Shown: positions 39,505 to 45,439 of the stretch, in pieces
Layout: every line of letters begins with the position of its first letter
Numbering within the stretch: the stretch's first letter is position 1
Source of the DNA: a virus
Reading direction: 5' to 3' (one strand)
DNA length: 45,439 bases
Virus record (IMG/VR): IMGVR_UViG_3300005843_000404
Coordinates: 1 to 45,439 of that record
The notes under the pieces: model-generated
What the model was told of the DNA's origin: nothing
The model's database searches: none
The model's input: the letters and a program-made list of their open reading frames with translations, nothing else
Program-made: the position numbers and the translations under genes

Positions 39505-39716
39505 ACGATTTCGATTACGTCAAAATGAGCTGCCCCGCTTGTGGCACCGAGTCCCCATTCTCCGCATTCTGCGAGACGCCAGTCTCGGGCGAATTGCCCC
39601 ATGGGGATTATCAGTGCCCGGTCTGCAAGCACGCGTTCCGGCGCGCCCGCCAGGAGCCAACACATCTCAACCAGTGGAAAAGCATCCGCCTGGAACCCAT
39701 CGCGTCCGTCCTATGA
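39501..39716 (+). CDS. Small zinc-ribbon protein
   Basis: 71 residues with CPAC (11-14) and CPVC (about 39-42), the four-Cys pattern of a zinc ribbon, between short strands (SCPACGTESPFSAF, DYQCPVCKHAFRR). Such proteins usually bind DNA, RNA or RNA polymerase. Coupled to its neighbours by ATGA overlaps. Confidence 0.55.
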   Translation: MNDFDYVKMSCPACGTESPFSAFCETPVSGELPHGDYQCPVCKHAFRRARQEPTHLNQWKSIRLEPIASVL

Positions 39717-39775
39717 ACCAGAAACCTGAAACATTGAACATGGAACCCGTCTCCAATTGGGGGGGGGAAGCGTGA
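39713..39775 (+). CDS. Possible micro-gene of 20 codons
   Basis: MNQKPETLNMEPVSNWGGEA, overlapping the upstream stop (ATGA) and the next GTG start (GTGA). It includes a 9-G run at 39759-39767. It may serve only to couple translation across the junction. Little else supports it. Confidence 0.25.
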   Translation: MNQKPETLNMEPVSNWGGEA

Positions 39776-40011
39776 AGGTCTCCGTCGTCAAGGTGGAAAT
39801 CTACAAGCGCAAGGGCTCCCGCTACTGGCAGTCGCGGATCGTGCTGCCGGGCACCGGCGAGGCGAAGGACCGCGTTTTGAAACGCATTTCCACGCGCACC
39901 GTCATGAAGGCCAGCGCCCAGGAATTCGCGGAACTGGCATACCGGCATTTTAGCAAACTCCAGCGGGAGGGAAAACTCCCGCAACCCACAACAAAGAAGA
40001 AAGAAAAATAG
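39772..40011 (+). CDS. Small basic protein
   Basis: 79 residues from a GTG at 39772 (VKVSVVKVEIYKRKGSRYWQ). The open frame extends back to a TTG at 39757 through the G-run. Strand-rich and strongly basic, ending PTTKKKEK. RKGSRYWQSRI and RVLKRIS look like nucleic-acid contacts; the start resembles the first strands of integrase arm-binding domains. Lies directly before the Gam-like gene. Confidence 0.5.
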   Translation: MKVSVVKVEIYKRKGSRYWQSRIVLPGTGEAKDRVLKRISTRTVMKASAQEFAELAYRHFSKLQREGKLPQPTTKKKEK

Positions 40012-40013
40012 AT

Positions 40014-40568
40014 ATGACCAAACGCATTAAATTCACACAACCGATCACCCGCGAACGCGCCGAGGCGCTGCTTGGCGAAGTGGCAACACTGACGCTGGAG
40101 CGGAACAGCCTGCAGACCGAAATGGACGTGCGCATCACGGATGTCCGCACGGATTACGAGGGACGGATGAGCGAACTCAAGACCGGCATCGAGGAGAAGG
40201 TCGCGCTGCTGGAGGCATGGGCCGGGGCGAATCCCGACCAGTTCCCCAAGGACCGCAAGAGCCTGGAGTTCGTGCACGGGAAGCTCGGCTACCGCACGGG
40301 CACACCGAAACTCAAGACGATTCTCCGCAAGACGTGGGACAGGGTTCTGGAGACGCTGAAGGCATTCCCCGCCGGCGAGCTGGTGCGCAGCTATGTGCGC
40401 ACGAAAGAGGAGGTGAACAAGGAATTGATCATCTCGGATTATTCGCAGGGGCAGCTCGATTTTGAAACGCTGCGGAAGATCGGCGTCGAGGTCGTGCAGG
40501 AGGAGAGCTTCTTCGTCGAGCCGAAGCTGGAGGAGCTGGAGAACCGGGTGACCCAGGAGGCGGCATGA
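40014..40568 (+). CDS. gam: Gam-like host-nuclease inhibitor
   Basis: 184 residues, close to Mu Gam (174). The N-terminal half is a long coiled coil (EALLGEVATLTLERNSLQTE, then AWAGANPDQF). The Gam hallmark follows: SLEFVHGKLGYRTGTPKLKT. The end is KIGVEVVQEESFFVEPKLEE, typical of the family. Mu Gam is a Ku-like dimer that binds DNA ends and protects phage DNA from RecBCD-type exonucleases. Starts at ATG 40014. Confidence 0.85.
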   Translation: MTKRIKFTQPITRERAEALLGEVATLTLERNSLQTEMDVRITDVRTDYEGRMSELKTGIEEKVALLEAWAGANPDQFPKDRKSLEFVHGKLGYRTGTPKLKTILRKTWDRVLETLKAFPAGELVRSYVRTKEEVNKELIISDYSQGQLDFETLRKIGVEVVQEESFFVEPKLEELENRVTQEAA

Positions 40569-40777
40569 GCGTCGATCCAAAATCCCCATGGGCTGTCGAT
40601 GTGTGCGGATCGCTCTGCGAGACGGGAACCAGCACGGACCGGCTTCAGAAAATCCGCACGTCGACGGACCGTGGATGGCTGAATCGCGTAATCGCCTGGC
40701 AGCCACGCAAAACACAAGCGACCGTGCGCGAGGCTGCGAAACGCCGGCTGCGCGTATTGATCGGAGGCAAGTTATGA
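40565..40777 (+). CDS. Small uncharacterised early protein
   Basis: 70 residues, MSVDPKSPWAVDVCGSLCET, Arg-rich after residue 25 (REAAKRRLRVLIGGKL). Overlaps the Gam-like gene and the next gene by 4 bp each. No family recognised. Confidence 0.45.
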   Translation: MSVDPKSPWAVDVCGSLCETGTSTDRLQKIRTSTDRGWLNRVIAWQPRKTQATVREAAKRRLRVLIGGKL

Positions 40778-41013
40778 ACGCGCAGGACACACAAAACATC
40801 TGCCGGGCGCTGAGCGGGGACGTGGTCACAAATCTCGGCGCTGCACTTCAACATCTGGCGCAGGCCACGGAGATGAAGGACCTCAACCACCACATCGCGG
40901 TGGAGGGGGAACTGGAGGACGCCCATAAATGCATGGAAACAGCAGCGGAGATCATCACCGCCATGCAGGAAGAAATCGACAAATGCCTGGACGGAATGAA
41001 GGAGACCCCATGA
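40774..41013 (+). CDS. Small helical early protein
   Basis: 79 residues from ATG 40774, preceded by CGGAGG. Fully helical and acidic (LGAALQHLAQATEMKDLNHH; TAAEIITAMQEEIDKCLDGM). No motif recognised. Coupled to both neighbours by ATGA. Confidence 0.5.
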   Translation: MNAQDTQNICRALSGDVVTNLGAALQHLAQATEMKDLNHHIAVEGELEDAHKCMETAAEIITAMQEEIDKCLDGMKETP

Positions 41014-41204
41014 TCCACGGCGTGATCGGTGACATCATCGGCGAGGATGAGTTCTACAAACCCGTGGGGGATCGCGGGACCCTGTCGATCTGCTGCGGTG
41101 CGCGGCTCGGGGAGGTGGGCAGCGGGCTGGCGCGGCAGGTGGTCTGCTCGGCCTGCAAGCGTGCCTCCAGCGAAATGCCGAAACGCCAGGAGGTGCAGTC
41201 ATGA
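41010..41204 (+). CDS. Small Cys-rich protein, possible zinc ribbon
   Basis: 64 residues, MIHGVIGDIIGEDEFYKPVG. CCGA (29-32) and CSAC (47-50) supply four or five Cys for a zinc site. It belongs to the chain of short early genes. Function unknown. Confidence 0.5.
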   Translation: MIHGVIGDIIGEDEFYKPVGDRGTLSICCGARLGEVGSGLARQVVCSACKRASSEMPKRQEVQS

Positions 41205-41329
41205 GTTACACGCTCTTCATCGTCCTTCTTCTCGCGGCGGTGTTCGTCGGGTGGAAGCTTCGCGAGACCGTGGAGCGCCGCCGACGCGCCGCCCGCACCA
41301 ACCGCCCCGGCTCCGTCTTGTTCCGATGA
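41201..41329 (+). CDS. Tiny membrane protein
   Basis: 42 residues, MSYTLFIVLLLAAVFVGWKL followed by a basic tail (RRRRAARTNR). One membrane helix then positive charges, so the tail faces the cytoplasm. AGGAGGTG lies 5 bases before the ATG, a very strong ribosome site, and both ends overlap neighbours. Found by hand because it is short. Confidence 0.55.
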   Translation: MSYTLFIVLLLAAVFVGWKLRETVERRRRAARTNRPGSVLFR

Positions 41330-41679
41330 GCAACACCCACACGCTTCCAGTCCATGGGACAGCATATCCGCTGCCGGAGTTCCGGGCGCTTCCGTTCACG
41401 GTGAACTTTGTGAACCGCGACGATGCTGTGAACTGGTGCCTGCGTGTGATGAAGATTGAAGGCTTCAGCGTTGTCATGGGTGCCACCGAATCCGAGACGC
41501 TAAAAAAGGAAACTCCCACCGAATTTTGCAAGCGCGTGGGGATCTCGGTGATGACATTCCACCGGCGCAGGAAACAACCCGGATGCCCGGAATATTTCCG
41601 GCAGGTTGGCCGGACTGGCCGCGTGATCCTGCTCATATCAAATCCCGCGCTGGAAGCGTGGATGGAGAAAAGGCAATGA
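41326..41679 (+). CDS. HTH (excisionase/AlpA-like) protein
   Basis: 117 residues from ATG 41326. The C-terminal half, TEFCKRVGISVMTFHRRRKQ then CPEYFRQVGRTGRVILLIS, has the HTH_17/AlpA pattern in which a helix-turn-helix is followed by a wing and a short helix (PALEAWME). Probably an early-region regulator. The longer upstream frame is shadow. Confidence 0.55.
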   Translation: MSNTHTLPVHGTAYPLPEFRALPFTVNFVNRDDAVNWCLRVMKIEGFSVVMGATESETLKKETPTEFCKRVGISVMTFHRRRKQPGCPEYFRQVGRTGRVILLISNPALEAWMEKRQ

Positions 41680-41939
41680 GAGCGATCTTCGTAAACTGGA
41701 CGCCAAAGCTGGAGGAAGCGCTGACTGTCATTTACATGGACAGCTTCCCGGTGCAGGCCGGCGATGTTTCCACGCCGGAGCTGCTCGTGGTGGAGGCGAA
41801 GAAACGCCGGGCACGCGCGGCGGTGTTCATTACGCGGTTGAAATGCGCACTGGAGCGCCACCAGACGGATTGCCTCGACCTGGAACTGACCGAAGCCGTC
41901 GAGCGGTTGAAACTCAAGGGAGGCAAGTCCCGGCCATGA
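41676..41939 (+). CDS. Small uncharacterised early protein
   Basis: 87 residues, MRAIFVNWTPKLEEALTVIY, with a helical second half (LTEAVERLKLKGGKSRP). Basic. No motif recognised. Overlaps both neighbours by 4 bp. Confidence 0.45.
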   Translation: MRAIFVNWTPKLEEALTVIYMDSFPVQAGDVSTPELLVVEAKKRRARAAVFITRLKCALERHQTDCLDLELTEAVERLKLKGGKSRP

Positions 41940-42409
41940 GCACCGTGCAATATCCGCTCCATGTGAATCCGGAGGAGGTGCGCATCCTGCATCAATTCTA
42001 CGGGCGGCACACATGCCGCAATTACGCGTTCAATGAGCGCATCGAGGCCGGGTATGTGCAACTGCTTTCCAAGGGATCGCTGGCGGGCCTGCCAGTGACG
42101 CCACAGGACATCGAGATGACGATCCGCTATTTGCACCGGCGCGTGAATGACGAGGCATTCCGCCGCCGTTACGGCCAGCGCCATGCGGGATGCCTGAAGC
42201 TCACGGCGGACAACTTTTTCAACGTCGACAAATTCCGCGAGGACCTTGCGGAGGCACAGGCGATCATGGGCCGGTGGAAGCAATCCAAGGCGGCGAAACC
42301 CGCGCCCGCCCCCGAGCCGATCCGCGACTCCGGTCCACCCGTCGCACCCGATCCCGGCGTCATGGCTGAGCTGGCGGCACGCAAACTTAGGAGGCAGGCG
42401 AAGCCATGA
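41936..42409 (+). CDS. Uncharacterised early protein
   Basis: 157 residues. A helical, positively charged body (YLHRRVNDEAFRRRYGQRHA) is followed by a Pro/Ala-rich linker (AKPAPAPEPIRDSGPPVAPD) and a short helix (MAELAARKLRRQAK). GGGAGG precedes the start. No family recognised; may bind nucleic acid. Confidence 0.45.
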   Translation: MSTVQYPLHVNPEEVRILHQFYGRHTCRNYAFNERIEAGYVQLLSKGSLAGLPVTPQDIEMTIRYLHRRVNDEAFRRRYGQRHAGCLKLTADNFFNVDKFREDLAEAQAIMGRWKQSKAAKPAPAPEPIRDSGPPVAPDPGVMAELAARKLRRQAKP

Positions 42410-42903
42410 CCGGTCCACAACGCAACATGCTCTTCCGGATGTTCTACCAGGCAATGGCAAAGGCCGGCGTGCGTGGCAAGGTCGCCCAGGAGGCCGAGCG
42501 CGAGCGTCTCACGATCCGGGTATTCAACGCGCCGGTGAGCTGGTCGACATTCAAGGACCCGGAGGTCGACAGGATGAAAGCCGAGCTGCTCGCGCTGTTG
42601 AAACCCGCCGACGCCAACGCGCAGTTGCGCCAGATCCAGATGCCGCGCACCCGGCTGCTCTATGCCATCGAGCGGGCCGCCGATCCCGCATACACCGCGA
42701 AGATCGTCTTCGATAAATTCGGCACGCGGGACATCGAAGACCTGGACGACGAGCAGCTCGCCCAGATCCGCATGACGCTCCAGAACCGTGGCCGGAGCAA
42801 GGCCAGGAAACAATTCGAGCACCGCCCGCGCGGAGTGCGCGGCGACATCGTCGTCGATGAATGCGTGCCGGACGATGGAACCACCGTGGAAACGCCCTTT
42901 TAA
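42406..42903 (+). CDS. GemA / Mu gp16-like (DUF1018) protein
   Basis: 165 residues, AGGAGG before the ATG. The opening MTGPQRNMLFRMFYQAMAKA matches the GemA/gp16 start, where a Gln and a Phe/Tyr helix precede a helical domain. A second helical unit (RTLLYAIERAAD, FGTRDIEDLDDEQLAQIRMT) recalls the gp16 C-terminal part that ends with a DLxxxEAxxxI-type helix. In Mu, GemA modulates host supercoiling-dependent genes. Family match is by layout. Confidence 0.5.
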   Translation: MTGPQRNMLFRMFYQAMAKAGVRGKVAQEAERERLTIRVFNAPVSWSTFKDPEVDRMKAELLALLKPADANAQLRQIQMPRTRLLYAIERAADPAYTAKIVFDKFGTRDIEDLDDEQLAQIRMTLQNRGRSKARKQFEHRPRGVRGDIVVDECVPDDGTTVETPF

Positions 42904-42909
42904 AAACCT

Positions 42910-43161
42910 ATGAACGATTCAACCATCGCGCTGGCGCTGAAATTTTCCGGACTCATGCTGCAGGAGCTGCGGGCAAACGAACACAAGGGCGACTGGGAGC
43001 AATGGAATCCCGACGACGCCACGCTCATAAAGGAGATCCGGCATCACGTGGACAAGCTGGACCAGGCGATCTTCCTCCGCGACGCCGCAGCCGTCGCCGA
43101 CCACTGCGCCGACCTCGGCAACCTCGCCATGAAGGCGCTGGAGATTTTCGGGCAAAAATGA
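42910..43161 (+). CDS. MazG-like phage protein
   Basis: 83 residues. The helix FSGLMLQELRANEHKGDWEQ is followed by HHVDKLDQAIFLRD, then DHCADLGNLAMKALEIF. The final helix (C.DxGNxAM) resembles a small phage family related to MazG-like helical bundles, ending ADVANFAM. Such proteins may hydrolyse nucleotides, but the acidic metal ligands are incomplete here. Confidence 0.5.
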   Translation: MNDSTIALALKFSGLMLQELRANEHKGDWEQWNPDDATLIKEIRHHVDKLDQAIFLRDAAAVADHCADLGNLAMKALEIFGQK

Positions 43162-43655
43162 ACGCGGGACTTTTAGAAACTGTAGTGTTTAAACACGATG
43201 GCCGTGAATTTCAGGCCACCCTGATGGATGACGGTTCGCTGAAAATCTTCGTCACCGGCCGCCGCAACGGCAGGATGCTCATTCAGCCGGAATCAAATGT
43301 CTCGATCACGATCTCGACTGAGAAGGAGGGCATTATTCCATCTCCTGTTGTCGCCGATGAAAAACCCCATGAGAAGAATCCAAAAAAGGTGGCGGCTGGT
43401 TTCGCGCCACGAGGGCCACGCACGCAACAACACAGCGTCCTGTTCGGCAAAGCCGTGCGTGCCAAGCGTGGCGATCTGACAGTTAAGGAATTTGCCAAAA
43501 AAATCGGCGTGTCGGTTGACGCTCTATTGCGGGCCGAGGATGGCTGGCTTCCTAATTTCAACTGCCACGGGTCGATAGCGGATAAGCTCGGAATCCCCCA
43601 TCATCGGTTCGAGTGGCCCGATGCAACAGCAAAGGTGTTTACGTTCAAATTATGA
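43158..43655 (+). CDS. XRE-like HTH protein
   Basis: 165 residues. The N-terminal beta part (VVFKHDGREFQATLMDDGSL) is followed by a disordered linker, then an HTH: VRAKRGDLTVKEFAKKIGVS, with DALLRAEDG and HGSIADKLGI. This is the XRE pattern with Glu-Asp-Gly after the recognition helix. Possibly an early-region repressor/activator. Confidence 0.55.
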   Translation: MNAGLLETVVFKHDGREFQATLMDDGSLKIFVTGRRNGRMLIQPESNVSITISTEKEGIIPSPVVADEKPHEKNPKKVAAGFAPRGPRTQQHSVLFGKAVRAKRGDLTVKEFAKKIGVSVDALLRAEDGWLPNFNCHGSIADKLGIPHHRFEWPDATAKVFTFKL

Positions 43656-44035
43656 ACCAGCTCACCGGCCTCTCCGCACTCGTGATCTTTGTCCGGGAAC
43701 ATGAACCCGAGGACAAGGAAGTGCTGAAGGCTTTGAAGTGGGCGGATAAACGGATCGACACACTGCGCGATCGCGCCGAGCGGAGGAAGGTTCCGATCGA
43801 TCCCGATCTGCGGACCGAACCGCTGACGATCGGGCACGAGCTGGTGATCAGCGATCTCAAGGGCACGACGTGCCGGGGTTGCTGGGGCAAGAAACGCGCC
43901 AGGGCGTCGTTTTGCACGAGCTGCTATATCAAGCTCCCCGCCGGCACCAGGAAGGCGCTGTGGAGCATGGAACTATACGACTTCGCCTACAGCCGCGCCG
44001 TGCGGTTGCTGGATGAAATGAGGGCCGCCGCATGA
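43652..44035 (+). CDS. Zinc-ribbon protein
   Basis: 127 residues from ATG 43652. A helical start (LSALVIFVREHEPEDKEVLK) is followed by TCRGCWGKKRARASFCTSCY, a CxxC...CxxC zinc ribbon with basic residues between the pairs. A helical end (YSRAVRLLDEMRAA) closes it. Likely nucleic-acid binding. Confidence 0.55.
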   Translation: MNQLTGLSALVIFVREHEPEDKEVLKALKWADKRIDTLRDRAERRKVPIDPDLRTEPLTIGHELVISDLKGTTCRGCWGKKRARASFCTSCYIKLPAGTRKALWSMELYDFAYSRAVRLLDEMRAAA

Positions 44036-44454
44036 GCGAACCCGCCTCCAAAGCTCGCATCAACGAGGCCATGGTCCTGCAGTGGGCGTGGAAGCCCGGC
44101 CCGATGAGCGACATGATCGCCCATGTATTAAAACGGGCGCTGAAGGGCGGCGAGTTTTCCGCGAACGATCTTGCGGTCCACGGCGCGGACCAGCACGGCG
44201 GCACCGGCATCGCGGGATCGGCGATCCTCCAGCTCAAAAACTACGGCGTGATCGCGCCCGTGGGAGTGTTCGCGGACCAGAGGTTCTGCCCGAGGACCGT
44301 GAAGAATCCCGGCGGCAACAACATTGGCGTCTACCGCCTCGCCAGCGAGTCCCTGGCCAGAACGCTCCTGCAGCGCCACGCCGACATCGCCCCGGAGAAG
44401 CACGAGCAGCTAGGGCTGTTTGAAACGCGACAAGGCGCAGCCAGTGAATCTTAA
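44032..44454 (+). CDS. Winged-helix-like early protein
   Basis: 140 residues. MSDMIAHVLKRALKGGEFSA, then LAVHGADQHGGTGIAGSAIL, QLKNYGVI and a beta wing (NNIGVYRLAS) give a winged-helix shape typical of phage replication or regulator proteins. It precedes the sigma-like microprotein. No named family. Confidence 0.45.
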   Translation: MSEPASKARINEAMVLQWAWKPGPMSDMIAHVLKRALKGGEFSANDLAVHGADQHGGTGIAGSAILQLKNYGVIAPVGVFADQRFCPRTVKNPGGNNIGVYRLASESLARTLLQRHADIAPEKHEQLGLFETRQGAASES

Positions 44455-44483
44455 AGCGGAACCGGATCGACCACGGCCTCGCG

Positions 44484-44624
44484 GTGTTGTCGAAAGTAAA
44501 TCCCGGAATCCCGCTGCCCCTGGAGACGATCGCCAAGGTGTGCGGCTGCAGGAAGAGCTACATCCACGCGATCGAGAAACGGGCGCTGAAGAAATTGCGC
44601 GACCGGCTGAAGCATTTTTTGTGA
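44484..44624 (+). CDS. Sigma-70 region 4-like microprotein
   Basis: 46 residues from GTG 44484 (VLSKVNPGIPLPLETIAKVC). The frame is open upstream to a TGA at 44445, but holds no ATG. TIAKVCGCRKSYIHAIEKRA then LKKLRDRL matches sigma region 4.2 and related HTH proteins (IAxxxGxSxxxIxxIExxALxKLR). It could recruit or redirect host RNA polymerase, perhaps for late genes, since no Mor/C homologue is seen. Its stop overlaps a GTG in frame with the methyltransferase. Found by hand. Confidence 0.6.
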   Translation: MLSKVNPGIPLPLETIAKVCGCRKSYIHAIEKRALKKLRDRLKHFL

Positions 44625-44656
44625 ACGAAACCGCGCCGGCCCGTTATAAGATCGGG

Positions 44657-45439
44657 ATGCAAAAACTTTCTTCTGTTGTTCGTCCTGCGGTGAGCTGGCC
44701 GGGTGGAAAAACCCGGATGCTCAAACATATCCTGCCCTTGATTCCGAAGCACACCTGCTACTGCGAGCCGTTTGCCGGCGGCCTCGCCGTGTTGCTGGCG
44801 AAACCGCGCTCCACGATCGAGGTGGTCAATGATCTGAACGGGGATTTGATCACGTTCTATCGTTGCGTGCGATTCCATGCCGACGTGCTGCTGACCGAGC
44901 TGGAGTTCGTCCTTAATTCCCGCGAGGAGTTCCACGACTTCAGAGACCAGCCGGGCCTGACCGATATTCAACGCGCCGCCCGGTGGTTTTTCAGGAACAA
45001 GACATGTTTCGGCGGGGCCGATATGCGCTCTTTCGGGATCTCGGCATTGAGTGGAGGCGCGGCGCTCGGGTCCAGATCGGGACGCATGGAGGCGATCCGG
45101 GCGCTGAATCTGCGCCTGGACAAGGTGTGCATCGAGCATCTGGACTGGCAGAAATGCATCGAGCTTTATGACCGCCCGACGACGTTCTTTTTCATCGATT
45201 CGCCTTACACGGAATGCGGGGCGACAATGTATGCCGCCTGGACGAACACGGATGTGCAAATGCTGCGGGACCGGCTGGCCAGGCTGCGGGGAAGCTGGCT
45301 GGTGACGCTCAATGACACCGCCGCGATCCGGGCGATCTTCGCCGGCTGCACCATCAAGGCGGTGGAACGGGCCAAGGGGATCAATGGCAAGGCGGCGGAC
45401 CGGGTTTATCGGGAGGTAATCATTACTCCGGCAAAATGA
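44657..45439 (+). CDS. D12-class N6-adenine DNA methyltransferase
   Basis: 260 residues from ATG 44657 (MQKLSSVVRPAVSWPGGKTR). A GTG at 44621 (VNETAPARYKIG added) is possible. Motif X WPGGK (14-18) and motif I EPFAGG (37-42) bind S-adenosylmethionine. Motif IV is DSPY (181-184) in place of the common DPPY. The middle target-recognition part has FFRNKTCFGGADM and the end IITPAK. Dam-type enzymes methylate adenine in short sites such as GATC. Mu depends on host Dam to control mom; this phage may carry its own. The gene ends at the window edge. Confidence 0.85.
   Translation: MQKLSSVVRPAVSWPGGKTRMLKHILPLIPKHTCYCEPFAGGLAVLLAKPRSTIEVVNDLNGDLITFYRCVRFHADVLLTELEFVLNSREEFHDFRDQPGLTDIQRAARWFFRNKTCFGGADMRSFGISALSGGAALGSRSGRMEAIRALNLRLDKVCIEHLDWQKCIELYDRPTTFFFIDSPYTECGATMYAAWTNTDVQMLRDRLARLRGSWLVTLNDTAAIRAIFAGCTIKAVERAKGINGKAADRVYREVIITPAK

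Larger units (their letters stand above)
3378..45439. mobile_element. Mu-like transposable prophage (right end at about 3378; other end beyond window)
   Basis: The element carries a Mu-type transposase, a MuB-like ATPase, a Gam-like protein, a GemA-like protein, a DUF935 portal and a Mu-I-like protease, which together define a transposable phage. Its structural end is bounded by a truncated host gene. The terminal bases on the plus strand read TGTG, matching the TG...CA ends of Mu-type elements. Late genes run leftward to that end and early genes run rightward from a central switch. The opposite end, the 5-bp target duplication and the missing host gene half lie right of 45439. At least 42 kb of prophage is present. 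All genes look intact apart from the oddities noted individually, so it may be inducible. Confidence 0.9.

Noticed and set aside
44420-44656. Long N-terminus of the methyltransferase from 44420
   Set aside because: It overlaps the winged-helix and sigma-like genes in other frames; D12 enzymes begin close to the WPGGK motif.
1-45439. tRNA, rRNA or riboswitch
   Set aside because: I saw no cloverleaf-like or conserved RNA sequences by eye on either strand; a covariance search was not possible.

Overview
The window is about 2 kb of bacterial chromosome followed by a large Mu-like (transposable) prophage that fills the rest and runs off the right edge. The DNA is GC-rich. The host is probably a member of Verrucomicrobiota, perhaps Opitutaceae. 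This is an inference from the style of several proteins: a short secreted beta domain of a kind common in Verrucomicrobiota/Planctomycetota, a pseudopilin-like N-terminus, and A/T-rich gene starts without a Shine-Dalgarno sequence. No rRNA or tRNA is present to prove it.

Host part (1-3379): the 3' part of a FUSC-type membrane exporter gene (+) converges on a MocR/GntR-aminotransferase regulator gene (-). The regulator has lost the start of its helix-turn-helix, and the prophage end begins exactly where homology stops, near 3378-3381 (TGTG). Two 21-bp direct repeats that resemble MuA end-binding sites lie just inside the prophage.

The prophage has two divergent arms separated by a switch at about 33.43-33.50 kb. 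The left arm, all on the minus strand, carries from the switch outward: an S24-type repressor with a superinfection-immunity protein coupled to it; small membrane proteins and lipoproteins; an endolysin; small and large terminase; a DUF935 portal with a C-terminal nuclease-like domain; a Mu-I-like protease/scaffold; decoration and major capsid proteins; a pilin-like protein; head-tail connectors; a tail tube, chaperone and short tape measure; and distal tail and adhesion proteins. No sheath gene is seen, so the virion is probably a siphovirus with a Mu-like head. The right arm, on the plus strand, carries: a Cro/Ner-like protein; DNA-binding and zinc-ribbon proteins; a Mu transposase split into two overlapping genes; a MuB-like ATPase; a Gam-like nuclease inhibitor; a GemA/gp16-like protein; many small uncharacterised proteins; a sigma-region-4-like microprotein; and a D12-class adenine methyltransferase at the window edge. 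This divergent layout recalls BcepMu rather than Mu itself.

Points that stand out: the split transposase with Glu in place of the second catalytic Asp; exported or pilin-like proteins inside the capsid and tail clusters; two tandem genes with Tad2/DUF2829-like domains, one fused to a LecA-like lectin domain; the nuclease-like domain on the portal; the operator array between the arms with copies inside the repressor gene; and a recurrent AATTATG start context in the late arm. Several genes shorter than 60 codons were found by hand (positions 25085, 29259, 29360, 33495, 39713, 41201 and 44484).
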